A stretch of DNA of 64,000 bases, from assembly GCA_039586815.1 (NCBI GenBank), contig JBDHJR010000009.1, positions 1 through 64,000 on the forward strand, given 5' to 3'. The position numbers were made by a program, and so were the translations under genes. Below are positions 22,828 through 30,638 of the stretch, piece after piece (the first letter of the stretch is position 1; every line of letters begins with the position of its first letter). Under the pieces are notes generated by a model. It saw nothing but the letters and a program-made list of their open reading frames with translations. It had not been told where the DNA came from and did not search any database. Source of the DNA: WVYX01 sp039586815. Lineage in GTDB: Bacteria; Gemmatimonadota; Gemmatimonadetes; Gemmatimonadales; GWC2-71-9.

Positions 22828-23396
22828 TCGCTCTCTTCCTTCTGCTCTTTGATGTACCCCATCTCCACGGCGTAGTCGTACAGCTCCTTCTGGAGCGCCT
22901 GTCGTGCCCGGAAGAGGCGCGACTTCACGGTACCCACGGGCACTTCGGTGACCTTCGCGATCTCGGCGTAGGGAAGTCCCTCCACGTCGCTCAGCACGAG
23001 GGTCTCGCGGAACTCGTCCGGCAAGCGGTCAATCGCGTGCAGGATGTCCTCGTCCACCAGCTGGCTGAAGAACGTCCCCTCGGGATCGGGATCCTGTACG
23101 TGCTCGAAGACCGTGAACGGCTCGATGTGCGTGACGTCCACTTCGGTACCGGTCCGCTTGGCCTTGCGGTACTCGTTGATGAACGTGTGGCGCAGGATGG
23201 TGAGGAGCCACGCCCGAACGTTCGTGCCGGGGCGGTACTGATGCCACGACCGGAAGGCCTTGAGCATCGTCTCCTGGGCGAGATCCTCGGCCTGTGTCTC
23301 GTTGCCCGACAGGCGGAGGGCCACTCGGTAGACGGTGTCGAGGTGCGGCAGCGCCTCTTCCTCGAAGCGGCGGCGGTCGGCTTCTGTGGCCACCAT
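22824..23396 (-). CDS. ECF sigma factor, SigR-like
   Basis: About 190 residues. Region 2 is visible as FEEEALPHLDTVYRVALRLSGN, the -10 recognition part as DLAQETMLKAFRSWHQYRPGTN and RAWLLTILRHTFINEYRK, and region 4 as DRLPDEFRETLVLSDVEGLPYAEIAKV followed by VPVGTVKSRLFRARQAL. Phrases such as PGTNVRAWLLTILRHTFINEYRK are close to the Streptomyces SigR subgroup, which responds to disulfide stress. The ATG at 23394-23396 is preferred; a TTG at 23432 would add 12 residues. Its anti-sigma factor follows in ATGA overlap. The 134-base gap to the divergent gene should hold its promoter, but I could not find a convincing GGAAT/GTT pair. Confidence 0.88.
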   Translation of the reverse strand: MVATEADRRRFEEEALPHLDTVYRVALRLSGNETQAEDLAQETMLKAFRSWHQYRPGTNVRAWLLTILRHTFINEYRKAKRTGTEVDVTHIEPFTVFEHVQDPDPEGTFFSQLVDEDILHAIDRLPDEFRETLVLSDVEGLPYAEIAKVTEVPVGTVKSRLFRARQALQKELYDYAVEMGYIKEQKEESE

Positions 23397-23530
23397 TCTC
23401 GGGGTCCGTGTTTCGCTGGAAGTGTGTCGCAAACAATCACCATGTGACGCGCTGGGCGCAACGGCTCTGGTATCGCGCCAGACCTTGGGCTAACTTGCCC
23501 GCCGAATCCACCAATCTCTCAGCCCTTTAC

Positions 23531-24157
23531 ATGAACACCCAACCCGCACGTCCGGTTCACGCGGTCATTCCGCTCTCGGTGCTCGAGTCGATGCAGCAAC
23601 TGGACTCGCTTGCGCCCGACGAGTCGGACGAGTTTCGCCAAGAGGTCGCCGCCAAGCGGCTCGGCACGAGCTCCACGGTCGCGATGCAGATCGACCGGTT
23701 CCGGCGCATGGCCCGGCGGAGCGTACCGGTGGACCGGGCCGAGGCCACGGCGCTGCTGCGGCTGGCCGGACGGCGGACCGACGCAGGGCTGGTGTTCGCC
23801 GACGCGGGACGCAGGGCTGCGCGCCACGCCACGGGGCGGGTGTCGCCGCTGGCGCGCGGCTTCAGGCGGATACTGCCCCGGTTCGCGCGCCGGCGGTACG
23901 GGATGAGGCTGGTGCGGCGCGCGGTGCTCGAGGTGCTCGACATCGAGCTGGAGGGCGTGGAGCGCCAGCTTGTCGTGGACACGCCCGACGCGCCGACGGC
24001 CGATGCCACGGCGGACGGCAGCGCATGCGGACTCTACGGATCGGCGATGGCCGCGATCCTGCGGACCTTCACAGACTTCGACGGGGCGGTGCTGCACGAC
24101 ACCTGCCGGGCCAGGGGTGCGGCGACCTGTCGCTGGCACACGGCGAGCCCCTCCTGA
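23531..24157 (+). CDS. Protein with C-terminal V4R-like segment
   Basis: 208 residues, not a firmly recognised family. The first half is Arg-rich and helical, with no signal peptide. The C-terminal part reads ACGLYGSAMAAILRTF, then VLHDTCRARGAATCRWHTAS. This Cys-x3-G-x3-Cys ending after a small-residue helix is the pattern of V4R (4-vinyl reductase / hydrocarbon-binding) domains, which sense small ligands next to DNA-binding or signalling modules. Without a clear effector domain the role is open. ATG 23531 is chosen because the upstream frame crosses the sigma-factor gene on the other strand. It is ten bases from the following M24 peptidase gene, probably in one transcript. Confidence 0.5.
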   Translation: MNTQPARPVHAVIPLSVLESMQQLDSLAPDESDEFRQEVAAKRLGTSSTVAMQIDRFRRMARRSVPVDRAEATALLRLAGRRTDAGLVFADAGRRAARHATGRVSPLARGFRRILPRFARRRYGMRLVRRAVLEVLDIELEGVERQLVVDTPDAPTADATADGSACGLYGSAMAAILRTFTDFDGAVLHDTCRARGAATCRWHTASPS

Positions 24158-24167
24158 GGAACCTAGG

Positions 24168-25334
24168 ATGAGCGCACTGCAGAACTTCGATCTCGACGGC
24201 CTTGGAGTGACGCTGAAGCAGCGCGGCCTCGATGGCTGGCTGGTGTACGACTTCCATGACTCCAACCCGGTGGCGCGCAGGATGCTGGGGGATACGGGCA
24301 TGCTCACCCGCCGGCTGTTCGTATGGCTCCCGGCCGTGGGACCGGCGCAGCTGGTGGTGAGCGTCATCGACCGACCCGCGGTGGGCGACTTTCCCGGCGA
24401 GTGCAACACGTACACCACGTGGCAGGAGCTGCACCAGCGCCTTGCGGTGCTGGTACAGGGCCGGCGCATCGCTATGGAAGTGTCGCCGGAGAATGCGGTG
24501 CCCTACCTCGACATGGTGCCGTCGGGGGTGGTGGAGCTACTCGGGCGGCTGGGCGCTACGGTGCTGCCTTCCGCGCCGCTGGTGACCGAGTTCGCCTCGC
24601 GCTGGTCGCAAACCGAGCTGGAGGACCACCGCCGCGCGGCCGAGACCATAGCCGAGATCGCCCGCGGCACTCTAAGGCTGGCGATCCAACAAGTGGGGAC
24701 GGCCACCGAGGTCACCGTGCAGCACAGCGTGCTGGAGCAGCTCGCGGCGGCCGGACTCGAGACGGAGGACCCGCCCATAGTGGCCTTCGGCCCGCACGCC
24801 GCCGACCCGCACTATGCTCCCCATGAGTCCACTGATCGCACGCTGGCGGCGGACGAGGTGGTACTGCTGGATCTGTGGGCACGCTACTCGCCCAAGACGG
24901 TGTGGGCCGACCAGACGTGGATGGCGTTCAGCGGCACGCCACCGGGCGAGGTGGTCACCGTGTGGGAAACGGTGCGCAACGCGCGCGACGCCGTGGTGGA
25001 GCGGCTCCGCAAGGGACCGCGCAGCGGCGAGAAGCTGACCGGCGCGGTCTTGGACAACGTGTCGCGCGAAGTGATCGCCGCCGCCGGGTACGGCGATGCG
25101 TTCACTCACCGCACGGGGCACTCGATCGACCTGGATCTCCACGGCTCGGGGCCCCATCTGGATGACTTCGAGACACACGACGTGCGGGAGCTGCTCGAGG
25201 GGGTGGCCTTCTCGGTTGAGCCGGGGATCTACCTGCCGGGCCGGTTCGGTGTGCGCAGCGAGATCAACGTGGCGCTGGGGGCAGACGGACCGGAGGTCAC
25301 TCCGGCCGATCCGCAGACCGATCTCATAGTCTGA
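24168..25334 (+). CDS. M24-family aminopeptidase / Xaa-Pro dipeptidase-like
   Basis: 388 residues. The N-terminal creatinase-like domain (residues 1-160, YDFHDSNPVARRMLG) is followed by the pita-bread domain with the metal ligands expected for the family: Asp in LLDLWARYS, Asp in VWADQTW, His in FTHRTGHSIDLDLHG, Glu in FSVEPGIYLPG and Glu in VRSEINV. All five ligands are present, so the enzyme should be active on Xaa-Pro peptides in the cytoplasm. ATG follows GAGGAACCTAGG. It is cotranscribed with the V4R-like gene and ends before a GC hairpin shared with the convergent ctaA gene. Confidence 0.88.
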   Translation: MSALQNFDLDGLGVTLKQRGLDGWLVYDFHDSNPVARRMLGDTGMLTRRLFVWLPAVGPAQLVVSVIDRPAVGDFPGECNTYTTWQELHQRLAVLVQGRRIAMEVSPENAVPYLDMVPSGVVELLGRLGATVLPSAPLVTEFASRWSQTELEDHRRAAETIAEIARGTLRLAIQQVGTATEVTVQHSVLEQLAAAGLETEDPPIVAFGPHAADPHYAPHESTDRTLAADEVVLLDLWARYSPKTVWADQTWMAFSGTPPGEVVTVWETVRNARDAVVERLRKGPRSGEKLTGAVLDNVSREVIAAAGYGDAFTHRTGHSIDLDLHGSGPHLDDFETHDVRELLEGVAFSVEPGIYLPGRFGVRSEINVALGADGPEVTPADPQTDLIV

Positions 25335-25348
25335 GCCGCCGCGCTGTG

Positions 25349-25376
25349 CGGGGCCGGGCTGGGTTGCCCGGCCCCG
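25349..25376. terminator. GC-rich hairpin between convergent genes
   Basis: CGGGGCCGGGC (25349-25359) pairs exactly with GCCCGGCCCCG (25366-25376) around a six-base loop, in the 47-base space between the M24 and heme A synthase stop codons. No T-run follows on either strand, so it may act through Rho or as an RNA 3'-end stabiliser. It probably serves both genes. Confidence 0.65.
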
Positions 25377-25381
25377 GTGCC

Positions 25382-26308
25382 TCAGGCCTGCGGGTTCGCC
25401 GTCGTGGCAGGCGCCTTGGGGGCCAACCACACCAGGTACACCAGCCCCACCCACAGTGCCGCTCCGAGGGCTGCATGCAGCCCCCGCCACACCGGCATGA
25501 GCAGGGACAGCACCATGATGGCGCCTACCACGACCTGCGCCACGCCGAGGCCCGCCACGATCCACGCCGCCTCCTGGATGCGCGCCGCCGCCTGCTTGCG
25601 CCGCAGCCCCAATCCCATGCCAATCAGATGGAAGAAGAGCGCGTACGCCAGCAGCCGGTGCGTCCAGTGGATGTGCGGCAGGCCGGAGGCGCCGGCGGTG
25701 GGCCATAGCTGCCCGTTGCACAGCGGGAATCCCTGGCAGGCCGGAGCCGCCCCGGTAGTGGCGACCATCCCGCCCATCAGGATGACGGCCGCCGCCAGCA
25801 CGGTCGCTCCGATGATGCCGCCCCTTCCCGTGGCGATTCCGGGGGGTGGTGCCGCAAGGCCTCCGTGGATGCCGGCCCGCAGGCCCAGCACCACCAGAGT
25901 GGCCAGCAGGGTGAGGCCCGCTCCGAGGTGCAGGATGACCGTGTGCGGCGGTAGCTCGAGCTTCACCGTGATCGCGCCGAGCAGCGACTGCACCAGCAGC
26001 AGGAGCACCGCCAGCATAGCCGGTCGGAGCGTCCCGCCGCTGCCCGAGCCGCCGGGAGTGCCGCGCAGCGTGTAAGCGAATCCCGCGGTCACCAGCGTGA
26101 GGGCGGTGAGGCCAAGCACCGCCAGGCGGTGGGCGAACTCGATCACCGTCTGAGCGCTGTCGAAGGCTGGAATGACCTTCCCATTGCAGAGCGGCCAGTG
26201 GTCGCCGCACCCCATGCCCGACTCCGTAATGCGAACCACGAAGCCCAGTACGATGATGGCGTAGGCGAAGGCCGCCGTGACGTATGCCAGCGTGCGGAGT
26301 GTTTTCAT
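25382..26308 (-). CDS. ctaA: Heme A synthase, COX15/CtaA family
   Basis: 308-residue inner-membrane enzyme with eight helices that oxidises the heme O methyl group to make heme A for aa3-type cytochrome oxidase. The two halves repeat: GMGCGDHWPLCNG and ACQGFPLCNG (loop Cys pairs) and four heme-binding His positions in IEFAHRLAV, VILHLGAG, IHWTHRLLAYALFFH and WRGLHAALG. This double pattern is the CtaA/Cox15 signature. Start ATG at 26308. No other oxidase gene lies nearby. It is 82 bases downstream of the NhaC gene on the same strand. Confidence 0.9.
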   Translation of the reverse strand: MKTLRTLAYVTAAFAYAIIVLGFVVRITESGMGCGDHWPLCNGKVIPAFDSAQTVIEFAHRLAVLGLTALTLVTAGFAYTLRGTPGGSGSGGTLRPAMLAVLLLLVQSLLGAITVKLELPPHTVILHLGAGLTLLATLVVLGLRAGIHGGLAAPPPGIATGRGGIIGATVLAAAVILMGGMVATTGAAPACQGFPLCNGQLWPTAGASGLPHIHWTHRLLAYALFFHLIGMGLGLRRKQAAARIQEAAWIVAGLGVAQVVVGAIMVLSLLMPVWRGLHAALGAALWVGLVYLVWLAPKAPATTANPQA

Positions 26309-26390
26309 AAGCGCTGAAACTGCAGGGCGGCGCGCGAGCCGACAAGGAGCAATGGTGTCGGGAATCGGGCGGGGCCGCCTCCGTGTCAGC

Positions 26391-27818
26391 TCACAAGAGG
26401 AATCCGAAGACCAGGAACAGCGCCGTCGCCGCGCTCGCCGCGATCAGAGCGTACGGCAGCTGTGTGCGCACATGGTCGATGTGGTCGGTGGCCGACGCCA
26501 TCGACGCCACGATCGTGGTGTCGGAGATGGGCGAGCAGTGATCGCCGAAGATCCCTCCGCCGAGTGCCGCAGCGATCGCGAGCGGGGCGTTGAGCCCCAG
26601 CAGCTCCACCATGGGAATCACGATCGGGATCATGATGGCGAAGGTGCCCCACGAAGTGCCGGTCGAGAATGCGATGAAGCAGGCCAGCAGGAACACGATG
26701 GCGGGTATGAGCCCCGTCGCCAGGGTGGCCTGGGCCGCCTGGGCCACGAACACGCCCGTGCCGAGGGAGCGGGTGGTGGCGCCTATCGCGAAGGCCAGCG
26801 AGAGGACGATCACCAGCGGCACGAGCCCCTGGATCCCCTTGATGATCTCCTCGGTAGACTCCTGGATCGTGAGGATGCCCTGGACCCGGTAAGAGACGAC
26901 CGCCACGAGCACGCCCACGATCACGCCCCAGAGCACAGCTTGAGAGCCGCTGCCGCTGGAGAGGTCGCCGTCGCCGGTGAGCCAGAGTACGACCGGTACC
27001 ATCAGCACCATGGCCGCGATGGGAAGCACCATGTTGATCGCCCGTCTCGGGACCCCCTCCTTGGCCCGCTCCTGGGAGACCTCCTCGGAGACCAGCGGCT
27101 TGGCCCCGTCGCGCAGCAGCTTGCCCTCTTCGGCCACGCGGCGCTCGGCCTCGCGCATGGATCCCAGGTTCCACCCGGTGAGCACCACCCAGACGGCGAG
27201 CAGGATGGCCAACAGGCTGTAGAAGTTGAGCGGCACCGAGGAGATCAGCAGCATGGCCGGGCGCTCCACGTCCTGTGCGGCGAGCAGCGCGACCACGTAG
27301 GCCCCCCACGCGTTGAGCGGCAACAGGCTGCCGACCAGGAGGCACTTGGGCGAGCAGGTCGCGTCGATGATGTATGCCAGCTTCTCCCGGGATATGCGGC
27401 ACTTGTCGAACAGCGGACGCGACACCGAGCCCGACACCAGCAGGCTGAAGTTGGACTCCAGGAATACGGTCATGCTCACGCCCACGGTGAGCAATCCCAC
27501 CGAGCGGGGCGAGCGGGCGACTCCCCACTGCTCGACCCGCCGCACGAAGCCCTCCATGCCGCCGGAGGCCTGCGTGAGGGTGATCATGGACCCGATCAGC
27601 ACACTGAACATGAGGACCCGCGCGTTGTCGAGGTCGGTTACCGCGGCGACGTAGACATTGACCGACCCGATGAGGCCCGCCACCGGGTTCCAGCCGCTCA
27701 TGATGGTCCACCCCAGCCACACGAAGAGGGCGAGGGAGAGGTAGACCTGCTTGGTCTTGATCGCGAGCCCGATCGCGACGACCGGCGGGAGGATCGAGAG
27801 CCAGCCGTAGGATTCCAT
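26391..27818 (-). CDS. Na+/H+ antiporter NhaC family protein
   Basis: 475-residue inner-membrane carrier with about 11-12 helices. Family marks are VFLESNFSLLVSGSVSRPLFDK in the first half, ACFIAFSTGTSWGTFAIMIPIVIP, and the hallmark GIFGDHCSPISDTTIVASMAS in the second half. NhaC-type proteins exchange Na+ for H+, or malate and lactate in some members, so ion homeostasis is the safest call. Start ATG at 27818. It is separated from the lptG stop by 154 bases that hold a strong hairpin, so it is a separate unit from lptFG. Confidence 0.88.
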   Translation of the reverse strand: MESYGWLSILPPVVAIGLAIKTKQVYLSLALFVWLGWTIMSGWNPVAGLIGSVNVYVAAVTDLDNARVLMFSVLIGSMITLTQASGGMEGFVRRVEQWGVARSPRSVGLLTVGVSMTVFLESNFSLLVSGSVSRPLFDKCRISREKLAYIIDATCSPKCLLVGSLLPLNAWGAYVVALLAAQDVERPAMLLISSVPLNFYSLLAILLAVWVVLTGWNLGSMREAERRVAEEGKLLRDGAKPLVSEEVSQERAKEGVPRRAINMVLPIAAMVLMVPVVLWLTGDGDLSSGSGSQAVLWGVIVGVLVAVVSYRVQGILTIQESTEEIIKGIQGLVPLVIVLSLAFAIGATTRSLGTGVFVAQAAQATLATGLIPAIVFLLACFIAFSTGTSWGTFAIMIPIVIPMVELLGLNAPLAIAAALGGGIFGDHCSPISDTTIVASMASATDHIDHVRTQLPYALIAASAATALFLVFGFLL

Positions 27819-27908
27819 GCGCGTTCCAGGTACAGGGTGGCGGACGAATTCACCAAGCTAGCGGCGGACTGCCGGTGCCGCCAACGCGGGCGCACGAGAC
27901 GGGAAAGC

Positions 27909-27942
27909 ACGAAGCGGGGGCTCTTGCGAGCCCCCGCTTCGT
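27909..27942 (-). terminator. 15-bp perfect hairpin after lptG
   Basis: ACGAAGCGGGGGCTC (27909-27923) and GAGCCCCCGCTTCGT (27928-27942) are exact complements around TTGC. It lies 30 bases past the lptG stop on the minus strand, where it is followed by GCTTTCCC. The long, uninterrupted stem fits a terminator or RNA end-protector for the lptFG transcript, although the T-run is poor. Confidence 0.75.
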
Positions 27943-27972
27943 TGGAGCTGCGGGTCTCCGGTCGGCGCCCGC

Positions 27973-29055
27973 CTAGGTCGGCGCCCGCCGGAACATCCAC
28001 AAACCCGAGACGCCGAACAGGATGTTGGGCACCCAGGCGGCGAGGGTCGGGGGCAGCAGGCCGCCTGAGCCGATGGTGCGGGAGAGCTGGACCAGCACCA
28101 GGAACACAATGGCCGTTCCCAGGGCCACGGCTACGCCCCAGGCACCGCCCACCCGCGGACCGCTTGCCACGAACGGGATCGAGAAGAACGCGATGATGAT
28201 GCAGGTGATGGGCACTGCGATCTTGAGCGCCTGCTCCACACGCAGCAGACGCCCGTCGCCGCCAGAGCGCTCCAGGGCATCCACGTATCGCCCCAACTCG
28301 GCGTAGCGCATCTCCTGGGGCTTCTTGGGCTCCACCAGCAGGTCGGCGGGGCGCTCCACCATGCTGCGCACATGCGCCGAGTCGAAGGCGAACGCCGTTT
28401 CGGTAGGCGCCCCGGAGATCACGCGCAGGCGGCCGTTGGCCAGCGTCCACCGCGCCTCGGTCGTGTCCCACTGCGCACGGCGAGCCTGCACCGCGAGCGT
28501 GGGGTACTCCGGGCCGGTGCCTTCCCGCTCCAGCACCAGGTCTCGCAAGTTGTAGCGCGTGGCGTTGAGCTGGCGGATCTGGTACACCCATCCCTCTTCG
28601 GCACGGTACACGAAGTTGTAGCGCGAGGTCCGGGCCCGTCGTGGCCCCTCCTCCAGCAGCTCGATCTGGCGGCGCGTGGCGGGCGGCGTGAGCTCTCCGA
28701 TGACCAGCCCCAGCCCGGCGGCGGCAGTGGCGGCGAGCAACACCGGTAGCACCACGCGGTGCATGCCGCGCCCCGAAGCCTTGGCTGCGGTGAGCTCGGA
28801 GTGACGGCTCATGTTGCCCACGCTGAACACCGTGGCGAACAACACCGCTGCGGGCAGGATGAGGAAGATCCGGTCGGGCAGGCTGAAGAAGTAGCCGAGC
28901 GCGATGGCGGTCCCCGTGAGGTCCTTCACCAGATACTCGTCCAGCTTCTCCGCCAGCTCGATGATTATGACGAACAGCGGTAGGCCCAGCGCCGCGAGCG
29001 TGAACGTCTTGATCCACTCCTTCAGCAGATAGCGGTCCAGGATGCGCGGGATCAC
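27973..29055 (-). CDS. lptG: LPS export permease LptG
   Basis: 360-residue inner-membrane protein with three N-terminal helices, a periplasmic jellyroll-type domain (about 125-250) and three C-terminal helices. With LptF and the LptB ATPase it extracts lipopolysaccharide from the inner membrane toward LptC-LptA-LptD. The start segment LDRYLLKEWIKTFTLAALGLPLFV and the coupling helix region SRHSELTAAKASGRGMHRVVLPVLL are family marks. The GTG start at 29053-29055 overlaps the lptF stop as GTGA. LptB is not in the window. The presence of LptF/G shows a diderm with LPS-type lipids. Confidence 0.88.
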   Translation of the reverse strand: MIPRILDRYLLKEWIKTFTLAALGLPLFVIIIELAEKLDEYLVKDLTGTAIALGYFFSLPDRIFLILPAAVLFATVFSVGNMSRHSELTAAKASGRGMHRVVLPVLLAATAAAGLGLVIGELTPPATRRQIELLEEGPRRARTSRYNFVYRAEEGWVYQIRQLNATRYNLRDLVLEREGTGPEYPTLAVQARRAQWDTTEARWTLANGRLRVISGAPTETAFAFDSAHVRSMVERPADLLVEPKKPQEMRYAELGRYVDALERSGGDGRLLRVEQALKIAVPITCIIIAFFSIPFVASGPRVGGAWGVAVALGTAIVFLVLVQLSRTIGSGGLLPPTLAAWVPNILFGVSGLWMFRRAPT

Positions 29056-30545
29056 GCGGTGCCTCGCCTTCTGAGGCGGCGCCACAGCCGTACCGGGATC
29101 GACGGGGGCGGAGTGATTCCCTGGCGCTGTACCACCCAGAGGCCCGCGAGTCCCAGCACGCCCATCAGGATGTTGGAGGCATACATGGCCAGGAATGGAG
29201 AGATGACCAGCCGGTTGGCCAGGGACTCGCCCGCTATGAGCCCGACATAGTACACGGCGAAGACCGCCATGCCCGCGCCCAGCACCAGGCCCATCCCGCC
29301 GCGCGGAAAGCGCAACGCCAGCGGCACGCCCACCAATACGAACACGATGCATGCCAGCGCGATCGAGCCCTTCTTGTGAAGCTCCACGAGGTAGACCCAC
29401 TCGCGCGTGAGGGCGGTCCTGGAGCGCTCCTCCAGCAGCCGTACCTCGTTCGAGCGATCGCGCGGCTGCACGGCGCGGACGATCACGGTCGGGTCATAGT
29501 CCTCGTATCCCTCATCGGGTGTCCGCGCCCTGGCCGTGTCGGCTCGTGCCTCCTGTGCCTGCAGCTCGGGGGGAGTGACCCACGCCTTCACCGCCGCCAA
29601 CGCCCGGCAGTAGAGGTTGCGGCGCGGCATAGGGACCGCGGTGTCGGCGGGCAGCTCGCGGAGGCCCACCAACGCGCGCAGGCCGTTCTGCCCCGCGGCT
29701 TCCGCCCGCCGCTCCAGGCGGATCCTGTCCCGCCGCGCCTCGAGGGCCACGTTCTCGAGTTGGCACACTCCCATCTCCCGGTCGCCGCGGTAGTCGTCGG
29801 TCTCGCGCCGCACGAACTCGCTGCCCACGCCCCGGACGAGGATCAACTGCCGGGTGAAGTCGGTCTGCTGGAAATTGCGTGGGTTGTCACGCGAGAACTC
29901 GTGGATCGAGCCGTCGTACAGCGTGAGGTGCAGGTCTTCCTGGTTGGGGGCGAAGGCGAGGTACCCGCTGTCGGCATAGATGGTGCGGTTGCGCACCGCC
30001 TCTTCGAGGTTGTAAAGGGTAACATCGCGCATCAGGTAGGTGCCCGGGTCGATGTGCGCCGTGCGCAGCATGACCCGCCCTACCTGCACCTCGTTGATCA
30101 CGTGCTCCTTGAGGGAGAACGTAGGCTTGGTGCGGTAGATGTCCGTCATCAGGCTGCGCAACCGGTGGTTGGTGCGCGGCAGGATCTGGTCACCGAAGAG
30201 GAACGAGATAAGCGCGACGACGGTGGCGGCGGCGAGGAGGGGCCGCAGCAGCTGTACCAGGGACACGCCGCCGGCCCGCATGGCGGTCAGCTCGCGGTCG
30301 CCGGACAGAGTGCTCATCGTGTAGAGCACCGCCACCAGCACCGCCATCGAAAGCGTTATGGCAATGAGGAACGGGATCGTGAGGAGGAAGAACTCCAGGA
30401 TCACAGACCAGGGAAGGCCCTTCCCCATGAGGTCACCCAGCTTGCGCGCGATCTGGCGGATCAGCTCGAAGCAGGTCAGCGCAGAGAGCGCGAAAAGGAA
30501 GGGTCGCGCGTGCTGCTTCAGCAAATAACGGGTCAGAATCCTCAT
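29052..30545 (-). CDS. lptF: LPS export permease LptF
   Basis: 497 residues. N-terminal helices begin MRILTRYLLKQHARPFLFAL, the coupling helix is SGDRELTAMRAGGVSLVQLLRPLLAAA, and three helices close the protein (from about residue 395: KKGSIALACIVFVLVGVPLALR). The periplasmic region is larger than in E. coli LptF (about 365 residues in total there) because of an inserted stretch of about 110 residues (roughly 260-370) rich in Arg, Glu and Ala. It probably forms the Lpt transporter with LptG, encoded downstream in GTGA overlap. ATG at 30545. It is divergent from the SprA-like gene across 93 bases. Confidence 0.87.
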   Translation of the reverse strand: MRILTRYLLKQHARPFLFALSALTCFELIRQIARKLGDLMGKGLPWSVILEFFLLTIPFLIAITLSMAVLVAVLYTMSTLSGDRELTAMRAGGVSLVQLLRPLLAAATVVALISFLFGDQILPRTNHRLRSLMTDIYRTKPTFSLKEHVINEVQVGRVMLRTAHIDPGTYLMRDVTLYNLEEAVRNRTIYADSGYLAFAPNQEDLHLTLYDGSIHEFSRDNPRNFQQTDFTRQLILVRGVGSEFVRRETDDYRGDREMGVCQLENVALEARRDRIRLERRAEAAGQNGLRALVGLRELPADTAVPMPRRNLYCRALAAVKAWVTPPELQAQEARADTARARTPDEGYEDYDPTVIVRAVQPRDRSNEVRLLEERSRTALTREWVYLVELHKKGSIALACIVFVLVGVPLALRFPRGGMGLVLGAGMAVFAVYYVGLIAGESLANRLVISPFLAMYASNILMGVLGLAGLWVVQRQGITPPPSIPVRLWRRLRRRGTA

Positions 30546-30587
30546 GGGTGCCGTAACTTACTTGCCTGTAATGACTTGAGCCGGCAT

Positions 30588-30594
30588 TATATTG
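30588..30594 (+). promoter_or_regulatory. TATATTG box before the SprA-like gene
   Basis: TATATTG lies 44 bases before the GTG start at 30639. A TTGCCT (30562-30567) sits 20 bases upstream, longer than the usual 17. The region is shared with the divergent lptF promoter. Confidence 0.4.
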
Positions 30595-30638
30595 CGAATC
30601 CTCACCTCTAACAAGGCCTACCCCGCTCTCAGGTCAAA

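Noticed and set aside
23397..23530. A SigR-type GGAAT/GTT autoregulatory promoter before the sigma gene
   Set aside because: I looked on the minus strand and found no pair with suitable spacing.
26277..28196. 639-codon plus-strand frame over the NhaC and lptG genes
   Set aside because: Antisense shadow in GC-rich sequence. The translation is a low-complexity His/Arg/Glu/Gly string, while the minus strand encodes clear membrane proteins.
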